A stretch of 8,916 nucleotides of DNA from Candidatus Methylomirabilota bacterium (lineage in GTDB: Bacteria > Methylomirabilota > Methylomirabilia > Methylomirabilales > 2-02-FULL-66-22), in contig JACQXP010000307.1 of NCBI GenBank assembly GCA_016208645.1, positions 1-8,916 of the forward strand, in the 5' to 3' direction. Shown here in pieces: positions 1 to 6,323 of the stretch. The notes beneath the pieces were generated by a model that was given only the letters and a program-made list of their open reading frames with translations, did no database searches and was not told the origin of the DNA. Both the position numbers and the translations under genes were made by a program. The number at the start of each line of letters is the position of its first letter. The first letter of the stretch is position 1.

Positions 1-384
1 AAGTATCTGCGTGTATCTGCGTTTCCGCCTCTGGCGGACGGTTGCGATTGGGTCTTTCCGGTTGCTCTTGGCCTTCTCCATGGCCAATACCGCCTGGGCC
101 GGCGGGTCGAACTACGGCATCACGCCGGGGGCCCGGCCCAAATATATGCCTTGCCGGCCGGCCCGAGCGGCGGCCCGTACGCGGTGACCGTGGATGGGGC
201 GGGCGTCGTCTGGGTCAACGAGATCTCCAGCGATGCGGTCGTGCGCCTCGATCCGGCGGCGGGACAGGCGCGGCTGTTCAACCTGCCTTCCAAGGGCGTG
301 GGCATCCGGAAGATGATCGTGGATACCGAAGGGCGGCTTTGGTACATGGGCAGCCACAACGGCCGCCTCGGCGTGATTGAGTAG
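1..384 (+). CDS. C-terminal part of a virginiamycin B lyase-like (Vgb/NHL) beta-propeller protein, probably frameshifted or truncated
   Basis: The reading frame ending at the TAG of 382-384 carries two typical Vgb-family blades: a GPYAVTVDGAGVVWVNE strand, then VVRLDP, NLPSKG.GIRKM and GRLWYMGS..GRLGVIE at the very end. Vgb-like proteins are beta-propellers of about 290 residues, often secreted; some linearise streptogramin B, but most have unknown substrates. Here only about 85 residues look like Vgb. The same frame is open back to base 1, but its first 45 or so codons do not look like propeller blades. The +1 neighbouring frame from a GTG at 11 instead encodes a plausible signal peptide ending in an AWA cleavage motif and continues GGSNYGITPG. 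One extra G in the GGGGG run at 127-131 would join that frame to the Vgb frame. Either the gene is a short or decayed remnant, or the assembly lost a base. A resistance role should not be inferred. Confidence 0.55.
   Translation, partial: KYLRVSAFPPLADGCDWVFPVALGLLHGQYRLGRRVELRHHAGGPAQIYALPAGPSGGPYAVTVDGAGVVWVNEISSDAVVRLDPAAGQARLFNLPSKGVGIRKMIVDTEGRLWYMGSHNGRLGVIE
3..22. repeat. two tandem copies of a 10-bp unit
   Basis: GTATCTGCGT occurs at 3-12 and again, identically, at 13-22. The window edge may cut a longer array. Short direct repeats of this style are usually intergenic, which argues that the gene ending at 384 does not simply run in from far upstream. Only two units are visible, so this may be minor. 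Confidence 0.5.
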
Positions 385-428
385 AAGCCGCACCGAACGG
401 GGGAGATTGTCGGCGATCCCAACGGCGC

Positions 429-455
429 GGGGCGGGATGCCCCCGGCGTCCGGGG
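429..455 (+). other. two overlapping, mutually exclusive hairpins before the dehydrogenase gene
   Basis: GGGGC (429-433) can pair with GCCCC (439-443) around a GGGAT loop, while CCCCGG (441-446) can pair with CCGGGG (450-455) around CGT. The two stems share bases 441-443, so only one can form fully at a time. They sit in the 92-bp gap between the Vgb-like gene and the next start, about 10 nt before its Shine-Dalgarno. There is no T-run, so a factor-independent terminator is not supported. In GC-rich DNA such pairings can arise by chance. Confidence 0.3.
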
Positions 456-476
456 ACACTGATCCGGAGGAGAACC

Positions 477-1769
477 ATGCGAACGGCGGACCTGCTGACC
501 GAGACGATCATCCCGATGGAGACCGTGCCGATCAAGTTCGGGGTCGGCGCCACGGAGGAACTCGGCTACGACCTCAAGCGCCTGGGAGCCCGGCGGATCT
601 TGCTGGTGGCGGACCCGGGGCTCCGCGAGGCGGGGCTGACCGGTCGGGTGCAGGAGATCATGGAGGGGGAAGGGCTCCAGGTCACCCTGTATGAGAAGGT
701 GCACGTGGAGCCCACGGATCACTCCATCCAGGAGGCCGTGGAGGCCGCGCGGCAGGCGGGGCCGGAGGCCTTCGTGGCCCTGGGCGGCGGAAGCACGATT
801 GATACCGCCAAGGCGATGAACCTGTTCACCACGCACCCGGCCCCGCTGACCGACTACCTCAACAGGCCGGTCGGCCAGGGCAAGCCCGTCCCCGGGCCGC
901 TGAAGCCCCTGGTGGCGATCCCCACCACGGCCGGGACCGGGAGCGAGAGCACCCCGGTCCTCGTGCTCGACCTTCTGGCCATGAAGCTGAAGACCGGGAT
1001 CTCCCACCGATACCTGCGCCCCAGCCTGGCCCTCATTGATCCGCTGAACACGGTCAGCATGCCGGCCGCGGTCACTGCGGCCTCGGGATGCGATGTCCTG
1101 AGCCATGCCATCGAGTCCTTCACGGCTCGCCCGTACCATACGCGGCCCCGGCCGGCCTCCCCCGCGGAGCGGCCCGGCTACATCGGCTCCAACCCCATCA
1201 GCGACCTGTGGAGCGAGAAGGCGATCGAGCTGTGCGGGCGATACCTGCGCCAGGCAGTCCTCAACGGATATGACCTGGAGGCCCGCACGGCGATGCTCAT
1301 GGCCTCGACCTTCGCCGGCATCGGGTTCGGCAACGCGGGGGTCCACATCCCCCACGCCATGGGATACCCGGTGGCCGGGATGGTCCGGGACTACATCCCG
1401 ACGGGATATGCCGTGAAGGAGCCGCTGATTCCCCATGGGGTCTCCTGTATCCTGAATGCCCCCGCCGCCTTCCGTTTCACGGCGCCGGCGTGCCCCCACC
1501 GGCATGCCCGGGCGGCCGAGCTGCTCGGGGTACGGACGTCCGGCATGAGCGAGATGGAGGCCGCCATGGCGCTCCCGGAAGCCATCGTGGGCCTGATGCG
1601 GGACGTGGGTCTGCCGAACGGTCTGCGAGCGGTCGGGTACTTGGAGCAGGATATCCCCACCATGGCGGCGGGGGCCCTGAAGCAGCAGCGCCTGCTGACC
1701 TGCTCGCCCCGCCCCGTGGCGCTCGAAGATCTGGAGCAGCTCTTCCAGGCCGCCATGCAGTACTGGTAA
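477..1769 (+). CDS. iron-containing alcohol dehydrogenase, hydroxyacid-oxoacid transhydrogenase (ADHFE1/HOT) type
   Basis: This 430-residue protein belongs to the group III iron-dependent alcohol dehydrogenases. The nucleotide-binding part has GGGSTIDTAKA (103-113) and PTTAGTGSE (149-157). Expected metal ligands are D206 and H210 in CDVLSHAIES, H293 in HAMGYP and H320 in PHG. An insert after the DxxxH motif (about 214-245, ending in GSNPISDLWS), the GIGFGNAGVH stretch (281-290) and a tail with PRPV..EDLEQLF are characteristic of the ADHFE1 branch rather than of FucO or butanol dehydrogenases. The mammalian enzyme oxidises 4-hydroxybutyrate to succinic semialdehyde while reducing 2-oxoglutarate to D-2-hydroxyglutarate. 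Whether this bacterial protein does the same or is an NAD-dependent dehydrogenase of another hydroxy acid or alcohol cannot be read from sequence. Length matches the family. The ATG is preceded by GGAGG at 466-470 with about 6 nt spacing, which fixes the start. It appears intact and cytoplasmic. Confidence 0.9.
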   Translation: MRTADLLTETIIPMETVPIKFGVGATEELGYDLKRLGARRILLVADPGLREAGLTGRVQEIMEGEGLQVTLYEKVHVEPTDHSIQEAVEAARQAGPEAFVALGGGSTIDTAKAMNLFTTHPAPLTDYLNRPVGQGKPVPGPLKPLVAIPTTAGTGSESTPVLVLDLLAMKLKTGISHRYLRPSLALIDPLNTVSMPAAVTAASGCDVLSHAIESFTARPYHTRPRPASPAERPGYIGSNPISDLWSEKAIELCGRYLRQAVLNGYDLEARTAMLMASTFAGIGFGNAGVHIPHAMGYPVAGMVRDYIPTGYAVKEPLIPHGVSCILNAPAAFRFTAPACPHRHARAAELLGVRTSGMSEMEAAMALPEAIVGLMRDVGLPNGLRAVGYLEQDIPTMAAGALKQQRLLTCSPRPVALEDLEQLFQAAMQYW

Positions 1770-1893
1770 TCCTGGCTGGCCTCACCTGACAGGTGGAAGG
1801 GTTACGGGGGAGAACGCCGCGGGGTGACCCGTGGAGCAGCACGGTGCGGGGATTCCCAAGAGTGAATCTCTTTGAGGCCGCGGGGTAGGCGAG
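1770..1893 (+). other. 124-bp intergenic region with a short palindrome
   Basis: No gene fits here. A perfect inverted repeat CACCTG-A-CAGGTG lies at 1783-1795, 14 nt after the dehydrogenase stop; with a one-base centre it would suit a dimeric protein site better than an RNA hairpin. Further on, GATTC/GAATC arms around 1852-1868 could form a weak stem. I looked for riboswitch cores (guanidine, cobalamin, ZTP, THF) and recognised none. The gap is large enough for a promoter for the amidohydrolase, but I see no convincing -35/-10 pair. Confidence 0.3.
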
Positions 1894-3120
1894 ATGCTGC
1901 GGGTCAATCCTGCTCGGCTGAAGCGCGATCTGGAAGAGTTGGGCGCCATCGGCCGGACGCCCGAGGGCGGCGTGTCGCGCCCGTCCTGGAGTGATGCCGA
2001 CATGGAGGCGCGCCGGTGGCTGCTGGAGCGGATCGCCGCCGCCGGTCTGGAGGCACGCGTGGACGCGGCGGGCAATATCTTCGGCCGCTGGCAGCCGGGG
2101 AGGCCCGTCGTCATGGTTGGCTCCCACATTGATTCGGTCCCCAATGGCGGCATCTTCGACGGGCCCCTGGGCGTCCTGGCGGGGCTGGAATGCCTGCGGC
2201 GGATCAGGGAGGAGGGGATCCGCCTCCGCCATCCGCTGGAGCTGGTCGCCTTCACGGATGAGGAGGGGGCGTTCGGCGGGTTCTTTGGCAGCTACGCCTT
2301 CACGGGCGTCCTGAAGGCCGGGGATATCCCGAGCATCAGGGATTCGAAGGGACTCCGGATCGTTGACGCCATGGCCCAGCACGGGATGGATGCGATGCGG
2401 GCCCCGGAGGCCTGCCGGAACCCCGCCGAGATCCGGGCGTACGTCGAATTGCACATCGAGCAGGGGCCGGTCCTGGAGGCCCGGCGGATCCCCATCGGGG
2501 TCGTGGAAGCCATCGTGGGGATTCGACGGTACGGCGTCACGTTCCGCGGCCGGGCCGACCATGCGGGGACGACGCCGATGCGAGACCGGAAGGACGCGCT
2601 GCTGGGGGCGGCCGAGCTGATCCTGAGGGGGCGCGAACTGGTGCTCGCCTTGGGCACCGAGGCGAGCCGGGTGACGGTGGGCATCATCCAGGTGAAGCCG
2701 GCGGTCGGCAATATCGTGCCGGCCGAGGCCACCCTGACGTATGAGCTGCGGGAGCAATCGGGAGCACTGCTCCGAAGCTTGGCCGAGAAGTCCCGCGCCC
2801 TCGCCATGGAGATCGCCTCGGCCCAGGGGCTGGCGGTCTCCATCGAGACGATCCTCGAAATTGATCCGGTGCCCGTGGCGGAGGAGGTCAAGGGCGCCAT
2901 CCTGGCTGCGGCCGACGAGCTGGGGCTCACGTACCTTCGCCTGCCCGCCATGGCAGGCCACGATGCCCAGGTGGTGGGGCGGGTGGCCAAGGCGGGGATG
3001 ATCTTCGTCCCCAGCCGGGATGGCCGCAGCCACTCGCCCCTGGAGTTCACGGCAGACGAGGACGTGGAGCGGGGGGCGAACGTTCTCCTGCTGACGCTCC
3101 TGAGGCTGGCCGCCGGGTGA
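1894..3120 (+). CDS. M20-family Zn-dependent amidohydrolase (N-carbamoyl-L-amino acid hydrolase / allantoate amidohydrolase type)
   Basis: The 408-residue protein is a full-length hydantoinase/carbamoylase-branch member of peptidase family M20. The dinuclear metal site is complete: H78 in GSHIDSV, D89 in FDGPLGVLAG, E123/E124 in FTDEEGA, H187 in ELHIEQG and H380 in SHSPLE. The lid domain shows RADHAGTTPMRDRKD (220-234), with H223 expected to reach the partner subunit's active site, and GNIVPAEA (272-279). Such enzymes release ammonia and CO2 from N-carbamoyl amino acids, allantoate or ureidoglycolate; a few act on N-acyl amino acids. The motifs do not separate these substrates, and no hydantoinase, allantoinase or ureidoglycolate gene is nearby. 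An in-frame TGA at 1873-1875 leaves the ATG at 1894 as the natural start; its ribosome site (GGCGAG) is weak. The stop lies 7 nt before the tag start, so the two genes are likely co-transcribed. Confidence 0.9.
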   Translation: MLRVNPARLKRDLEELGAIGRTPEGGVSRPSWSDADMEARRWLLERIAAAGLEARVDAAGNIFGRWQPGRPVVMVGSHIDSVPNGGIFDGPLGVLAGLECLRRIREEGIRLRHPLELVAFTDEEGAFGGFFGSYAFTGVLKAGDIPSIRDSKGLRIVDAMAQHGMDAMRAPEACRNPAEIRAYVELHIEQGPVLEARRIPIGVVEAIVGIRRYGVTFRGRADHAGTTPMRDRKDALLGAAELILRGRELVLALGTEASRVTVGIIQVKPAVGNIVPAEATLTYELREQSGALLRSLAEKSRALAMEIASAQGLAVSIETILEIDPVPVAEEVKGAILAAADELGLTYLRLPAMAGHDAQVVGRVAKAGMIFVPSRDGRSHSPLEFTADEDVERGANVLLLTLLRLAAG

Positions 3121-3127
3121 TCGGCGA

Positions 3128-3709
3128 ATGAAGCAAGAACGTATGCGCAAGACTCAGCGCTGCGAATGGGCCAAGGCTGAACCCTCCATCGCGTATCACG
3201 ACAAGGAGTGGGGCGTCCCGCTGCATGACGACCGCGCCCTGTTTGAGTTCTTGGTTCTTGAAGGCGCGCAGGCCGGGCTGAGCTGGGAGATGATCCTGAA
3301 GAAGCGGGACAATTTCCGCGTGGCCTTCGACAACTTCGACCCGCGCGTGGTCGCGAAGTACGATCGGCGCAGGGTGGATAAGCTGCTTGCCAACCCCGGC
3401 ATCATTCGCAACCGGCTCAAGATCGCCGCCGCCATTCAAAACGCGAAAGCCTTCCTGGTCGCCCAAAAAGAGTTCGGCAGCTTCGACGCCTATGTCTGGC
3501 GGTTCGTCGGCGGGCGGCCGAAGCGGAATGCGTGGCGCACGTTGAAACAGATCCCTGCCCGAACCCCCGAGTCCGACGCCATGAGCAAGGACCTGTCCAG
3601 GCGCGGCTTCAGGTTCGTCGGCCCCACCATCTGCTATGCGTTCATGCAGGCAGTTGGCCTGGTCAACGATCACACCGTCACGTGCTTCCGGTATGCGGAG
3701 ATCAAATGA
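3128..3709 (+). CDS. tag: DNA-3-methyladenine glycosylase I
   Basis: The 193-residue product closely follows E. coli Tag. It has RCEWAK near the start, AYHDKEWGVP (22-31), LEGAQAGLSW (44-53), GIIRNRLKI, RGFRFVGPTICYAFMQAVGLVNDH and a terminal C.RY. Zinc-snap ligands correspond to C12, H24, H182 and C186; E45 matches the E. coli active-site Glu38. Tag excises 3-methyladenine from alkylated DNA as the first step of base-excision repair, constitutively in E. coli. The first ATG (3128) lies 7 nt after the upstream stop and has a weak ribosome site; a second ATG at 3143 would give a start nearer the E. coli length. Position inside a metabolic gene run suggests transcriptional convenience rather than a pathway link. 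It appears intact. Confidence 0.95.
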   Translation: MKQERMRKTQRCEWAKAEPSIAYHDKEWGVPLHDDRALFEFLVLEGAQAGLSWEMILKKRDNFRVAFDNFDPRVVAKYDRRRVDKLLANPGIIRNRLKIAAAIQNAKAFLVAQKEFGSFDAYVWRFVGGRPKRNAWRTLKQIPARTPESDAMSKDLSRRGFRFVGPTICYAFMQAVGLVNDHTVTCFRYAEIK

Positions 3710-3791
3710 TTCATCAGGCTTGGATACTGACCCAATACAACCGGGAGGCATGACGCTCATTCACGGGAACGGATAGGAGGAGCGTTTCGCG

Positions 3792-4334
3792 ATGAAGCCG
3801 GACAACTATTTGGCAGAGGCCATTCGCCAGTTTCGCAAGCTAAAGGACCTGGCCGAACGGGCCATCGCCCAGGTCGGGGACGAGGATCTGTTCGCCAGGC
3901 TCGATGAGGAATCCAACAGCCTCGCTATTATCATGAAGCACATGGCCGGGAATATGCGATCCCGATGGACCGACTTTCTTGCTTCGGACGGGGAGAAGCC
4001 CGACCGAAATCGCGAACGCGAGTTTGTGACCGAGACGGGAGACACGCGGGACAGAATCCTGGAGCGCTGGAATGGAGGCTGGCACTGCCTCTTCGAGGCG
4101 CTGGCGCCGCTCACCGGTGCGGACCTGGGCAGAACGGTGCTCATCCGCGGGGAGGCGCACTCAGTGATAGAGGCGATCAACCGCCAGCTTATTCACTACG
4201 CCTACCACGTTGGCCAAATCGTGTTTCTGGCGAAGCATTATGCAGCGAGCACATGGCAGTCGTTGAGCATCCCGCGCGGGAAGTCCGAGGAGTCCAACGC
4301 CGCGATGCGGAAGAGGAGAGAGCAGGCCCCGTGA
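3792..4334 (+). CDS. DUF1572 / DinB-superfamily metal-site protein
   Basis: This 180-residue protein matches the DUF1572 group of the DinB/YfiT four-helix bundle superfamily, recognised by NSLAIIMKHMAGNMRSRWTD (42-61), DGEKPDRNR (66-74) and LIHYAYHVGQI (133-143). The superfamily metal site is three histidines, here H50, H135 and H139. Some relatives use bacillithiol or mycothiol or act as glutathione-transferase-like or detoxification enzymes; DUF1572 itself has no assigned reaction. A strong AGGAGGAG at about 3776-3783 lies 9 nt before the ATG and decides the start. No signal peptide or membrane segment is seen, so it is cytoplasmic. The gene begins 82 nt after tag and ends 28 nt before the GlcG-like gene. 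DinB was named as a damage-inducible gene in Bacillus, but adjacency to a DNA glycosylase is too little to infer a repair role. Confidence 0.85.
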   Translation: MKPDNYLAEAIRQFRKLKDLAERAIAQVGDEDLFARLDEESNSLAIIMKHMAGNMRSRWTDFLASDGEKPDRNREREFVTETGDTRDRILERWNGGWHCLFEALAPLTGADLGRTVLIRGEAHSVIEAINRQLIHYAYHVGQIVFLAKHYAASTWQSLSIPRGKSEESNAAMRKRREQAP

Positions 4335-4362
4335 CGGCGCTCCAGTGCATCGAGGAGGAAAT

Positions 4363-4803
4363 ATGATCACGCGCCAGGCACTCAAGCTGAACTGGGAGGG
4401 GACCAACCGCATCCTCCAGGCGGCGGTCCGCAAGGTCGAAGAGGGCAGCATCCCGATGAGCATTGCCATCGTGGATGAGGGGTGTCACCTGCTGGGCTTC
4501 GCCCGGACGGACGGGGGGAAGCCGCACAACGTCCGCATTGCGCTCGCCAAGGCGCGGGCGGCGGCGTCGAACAGGAAGCCCACGGGCAAGATCAGCTCGA
4601 CAGGGCAACCCTTGGACGATCACCTGGCGATCGCCATCCCCCTGGCGGCGGGGACGGACACCTACGTGACCTTCGCCGGTGGCCTGCCGATCATGGTGGA
4701 CGGCCACTGCGTGGGCGGCGTCGGGGTGAGTGGCGGGCCCGGGGAGCAGGACGTGGAGGTGGCACGGGCCGGAATCGCGGCTCTGACACCGGAACGGACG
4801 TAG
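4363..4803 (+). CDS. GlcG/HbpS-family protein (DUF336, possible heme-binding)
   Basis: The 146-residue product carries the GlcG/HbpS signature: an N-terminal helix (KLNWEGTNRILQAAVRKVEEG), the strand SIAIVDEGCHLLGFARTDGG (33-52), a KARAA helix, FAGGLPI (104-110) and GGVGVSGGPGEQDVEVARAG (118-137). Relatives include Streptomyces HbpS, which binds heme, and GlcG of glycolate utilisation loci; many sit beside oxidoreductase genes with unclear roles. No signal peptide is present, unlike secreted HbpS. The ATG at 4363 has GAGGAGG immediately upstream at proper spacing and is preferred over an in-frame GTG at 4345. It is the last gene of the + strand run and converges on the M28 peptidase gene. Confidence 0.85.
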   Translation: MITRQALKLNWEGTNRILQAAVRKVEEGSIPMSIAIVDEGCHLLGFARTDGGKPHNVRIALAKARAAASNRKPTGKISSTGQPLDDHLAIAIPLAAGTDTYVTFAGGLPIMVDGHCVGGVGVSGGPGEQDVEVARAGIAALTPERT

Positions 4804-4817
4804 AAGCCCGGCGGCTA

Positions 4818-4884
4818 CTCGGTGCATGACCGAGCCACCCGACATGCGGCGGGGCGGGCGGCCGTCCCCCGGCTCAGGGGGCGG
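4818..4884. terminator. candidate stem-loops between convergent genes
   Basis: Two hairpins lie where the + and - strand transcription units meet. CTCGGT (4818-4823) pairs with ACCGAG (4829-4834) around GCATG, 14 nt after the GlcG-like stop. CCG-T-CCCCC (4862-4870) pairs with GGGGG-CGG (4877-4884) and spans the M28 stop codon. Neither is followed by a T-run, so intrinsic termination is only weakly supported. Confidence 0.3.
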
Positions 4885-5866
4885 TCGCCAGCCGGCGGAC
4901 GGCGTGGATGATGCCCTGGGCGGCACGGGAAAACTCGCGCGGGTTGATTCTTTCCGGCAAGTCGAAGCGGCTGTGATACTCGGGATAGCGATAGGGGGCA
5001 GTGTCGGTGAGCATGAGGGCTGGGTAGCCCTCCTTCCAGAAGGACCAGTGATCGGACCAGTTGATCCCCGGGATCCACTCGAACGTGGCGACGCCGTCCA
5101 CGGGGAAATCGCTGGTGGCCATGAAGTGGCGGAGGAAATCCACCACCAACGGCCGCGAGGGCAGATTTCCCACGACCGCCAGGAAACTCCCGGTGCTGGG
5201 GTACGCCAGGCCGAAGGGGAAGGGGTATCGCTGGGTCCCGCGGGCATTGGAGTAGTACCCAATGGTCTCCAAGGAAAGCATGGCGAGGATCTCTTCTCCC
5301 CGGCGGCGGGCCTGGCGGGCGTGCACCCGGCTCCCCATCTGCCCCGTGAGGAAGTAGGGTGGCTCCTCGTTCACGAAGGCCACGAACCGGACCGTCCTGG
5401 CGGGAGGTTCCTGCCTGAAAGCCCGTGACATCTCCAGAAGCAGCGCGACGCCCGTGGCGTTGTCGTTGGCGCCGGGGGTCCCGATCAGGGAGTCGTAATG
5501 AGCCCCCACCAGCACGATCCTCCCCGGCTTGCCTGATCCCTTCTGCTCCACGACCAGGTTGGCACTCGACTGGCCGCCGACCTCATAGACCTCCTCGGTC
5601 ACCGGGAATCCCTGTTGGGTCCATATCCGACGAATGTAGTGTGCTGCCTCCCGCAAGGCTTGCGGGCGATGCAGGTTCCGCTCGCCTATGGTGCCCCCGA
5701 GTACCCGCACGTGCCCCATGAGCCGGCGCTCAAGCCCCTCGATCTCGGCGCCGGCCGCCTCATCCATCGTCGGACGTGTAATGGTGGGCTTTACGTCAAT
5801 CATCACGCGATAGCCGATGACCGACAGAAGCAGCAGGCCGACTAGGATCGCAACGTACGTCCACAT
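4874..5866 (-). CDS. membrane-anchored M28-family zinc metallopeptidase
   Basis: From the ATG at 5866 the protein has 330 residues. Residues 3-19 (TYVAILVGLLLLSVIGY) form one hydrophobic segment with little charge before it, suggesting a signal anchor or uncleaved signal with the enzyme outside the cytoplasm. The peptidase domain starts near 45. It includes GERNLHRPQALREAAHYI, VGAHYDSLIGTPGANDNATG (120-139), FVNEEPP (164-170), LSLETIGYYS (197-206) and YHSRFD (297-302). Dinuclear zinc ligands are expected at H123, D135 (bridging), E168, E200 and H298, with E167 as general base. M28 enzymes are aminopeptidases or glutaminyl cyclase-like proteins; the exact reaction is not predictable. The frame stays open upstream to a GTG at 6043, but that extension is basic, lacks family motifs and would bury the hydrophobic segment. 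GTG 5878, behind GGGG, is a serious alternative start. The ribosome site at 5866 is poor. Confidence 0.87.
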   Translation of the reverse strand: MWTYVAILVGLLLLSVIGYRVMIDVKPTITRPTMDEAAGAEIEGLERRLMGHVRVLGGTIGERNLHRPQALREAAHYIRRIWTQQGFPVTEEVYEVGGQSSANLVVEQKGSGKPGRIVLVGAHYDSLIGTPGANDNATGVALLLEMSRAFRQEPPARTVRFVAFVNEEPPYFLTGQMGSRVHARQARRRGEEILAMLSLETIGYYSNARGTQRYPFPFGLAYPSTGSFLAVVGNLPSRPLVVDFLRHFMATSDFPVDGVATFEWIPGINWSDHWSFWKEGYPALMLTDTAPYRYPEYHSRFDLPERINPREFSRAAQGIIHAVRRLATAP

Positions 5867-5999
5867 GCGCGCCGACACGTTACCCCGTGTCCCTCCAGCT
5901 TTCCTCTTCCCCCTGAACCGGCACGTCTTCTCGGGAGACCGCGCGGGCACATGCATGAGGGCCCAGTTCTGCGGGTGCAGTCTCGCCCGCGCGTCAAAC

Positions 6000-6029
6000 A
6001 CTATGGCCGAACAGAGAGGAAGGCGGCAA
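6000..6029 (-). promoter_or_regulatory. weak candidate promoter for the M28 peptidase gene
   Basis: On the - strand TTGCCG (6029-6024) and CATAGT (6005-6000) are separated by 18 bp, giving partial matches to -35 and -10 boxes. Transcription would start near 5993, leaving a leader of roughly 115-127 nt. This is a weak match chosen as the best in the local, less GC-rich stretch. Confidence 0.22.
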
Positions 6030-6102
6030 GCACTTTTCGCCACGGCCCCAATTTGGAGCGGGCTGGCGATGCGAATTCGAACAAGCGAGCGGCCGAGGGT
6101 CC

Positions 6103-6149
6103 GGGTCTGGAGGGCCTCCAGGGAGACCCAGATGCCGGGAAGCTCCGGC
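6103..6149. other. two adjacent stem-loops in the gap
   Basis: The first is an 11-bp arm pair (GGGT plus CTGGAGG against CCTCCAG plus ACCC) with a 4-nt bulge GGAG on one side; in RNA the innermost base pair would open to leave a loop of at least 3 nt. The second, five bases later, is GCCGG/CCGGC with loop GAAGCT. The pairing exists on both strands, so orientation cannot be assigned. Confidence 0.4.
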
Positions 6150-6286
6150 GGCCGAACCGCATCCGGACGGAGAACGGAGTGTAAATGCTACCAGGGCGGG
6201 GAGGGACGAAGGAGGGGGCGAGACACGGGCAGCAAAATCAGGGTATGAGACAAAGGGTCTCGGATGTTCCCTGGAAGAAACGGAGT

Positions 6287-6323
6287 CTGACAGGGACGGG
6301 GCCGCCGGCCCCGTGGCTGTCAG
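6287..6323 (-). terminator. two-tier hairpin at the end of the fmdB-like gene
   Basis: Outer arms CTGACAG (6287-6293) and CTGTCAG (6317-6323) enclose inner arms ACGGGGCC (6296-6303) and GGCCCCGT (6307-6314) with loop GCC and a GG/GG mismatch between tiers. That is 15 pairs in 37 nt. The structure begins 2 nt after the stop codon at 6326-6328. The transcript beyond it reads ACTCCGTTTCTTCC, only a poor U-tract, so it may act as a terminator or as a 3'-end stabiliser. Confidence 0.5.

Noticed and set aside
1..384. Streptogramin B resistance gene (vgb)
   Set aside because: Only two blades are visible, the gene looks broken, and most Vgb-like proteins in environmental bacteria have no shown lyase activity.
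120..1505. Long - strand open frame opposite the Vgb-like and dehydrogenase genes
   Set aside because: It is a mirror of high third-position GC in the real + strand gene; the composition is repetitive and no family motif is present.
1477..3150. 557-codon - strand open frame opposite the amidohydrolase
   Set aside because: The amidohydrolase on the other strand has every catalytic motif; this frame is rich in Arg, Pro, Gly and His and unrecognisable, as expected for an antisense shadow.
3706..3776. Chain of tiny frames after tag: a 15-codon ATGA-overlapping frame (3706-3753) then an 8-codon one (3750-3776)
   Set aside because: The stop-start overlaps are neat, but the products are too short to judge, the first has no ribosome site and the second has GGGAGG only one base from its ATG. 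Chance is the simpler explanation.
6040..6130. tRNA-like stretch on the - strand (TTCGAATTCG followed by a GCTCCA-like end)
   Set aside because: The putative T-stem does not pair, and no matching acceptor 5' strand or anticodon arm lies at the right distance. The similarity rests on an EcoRI-type palindrome.
6002..6166. Roughly 54-codon - strand frame starting with ATG near 6166 inside the gap
   Set aside because: No Shine-Dalgarno, a biased Ser/Pro/Arg composition and no recognisable motif; it also runs through the inverted repeats.
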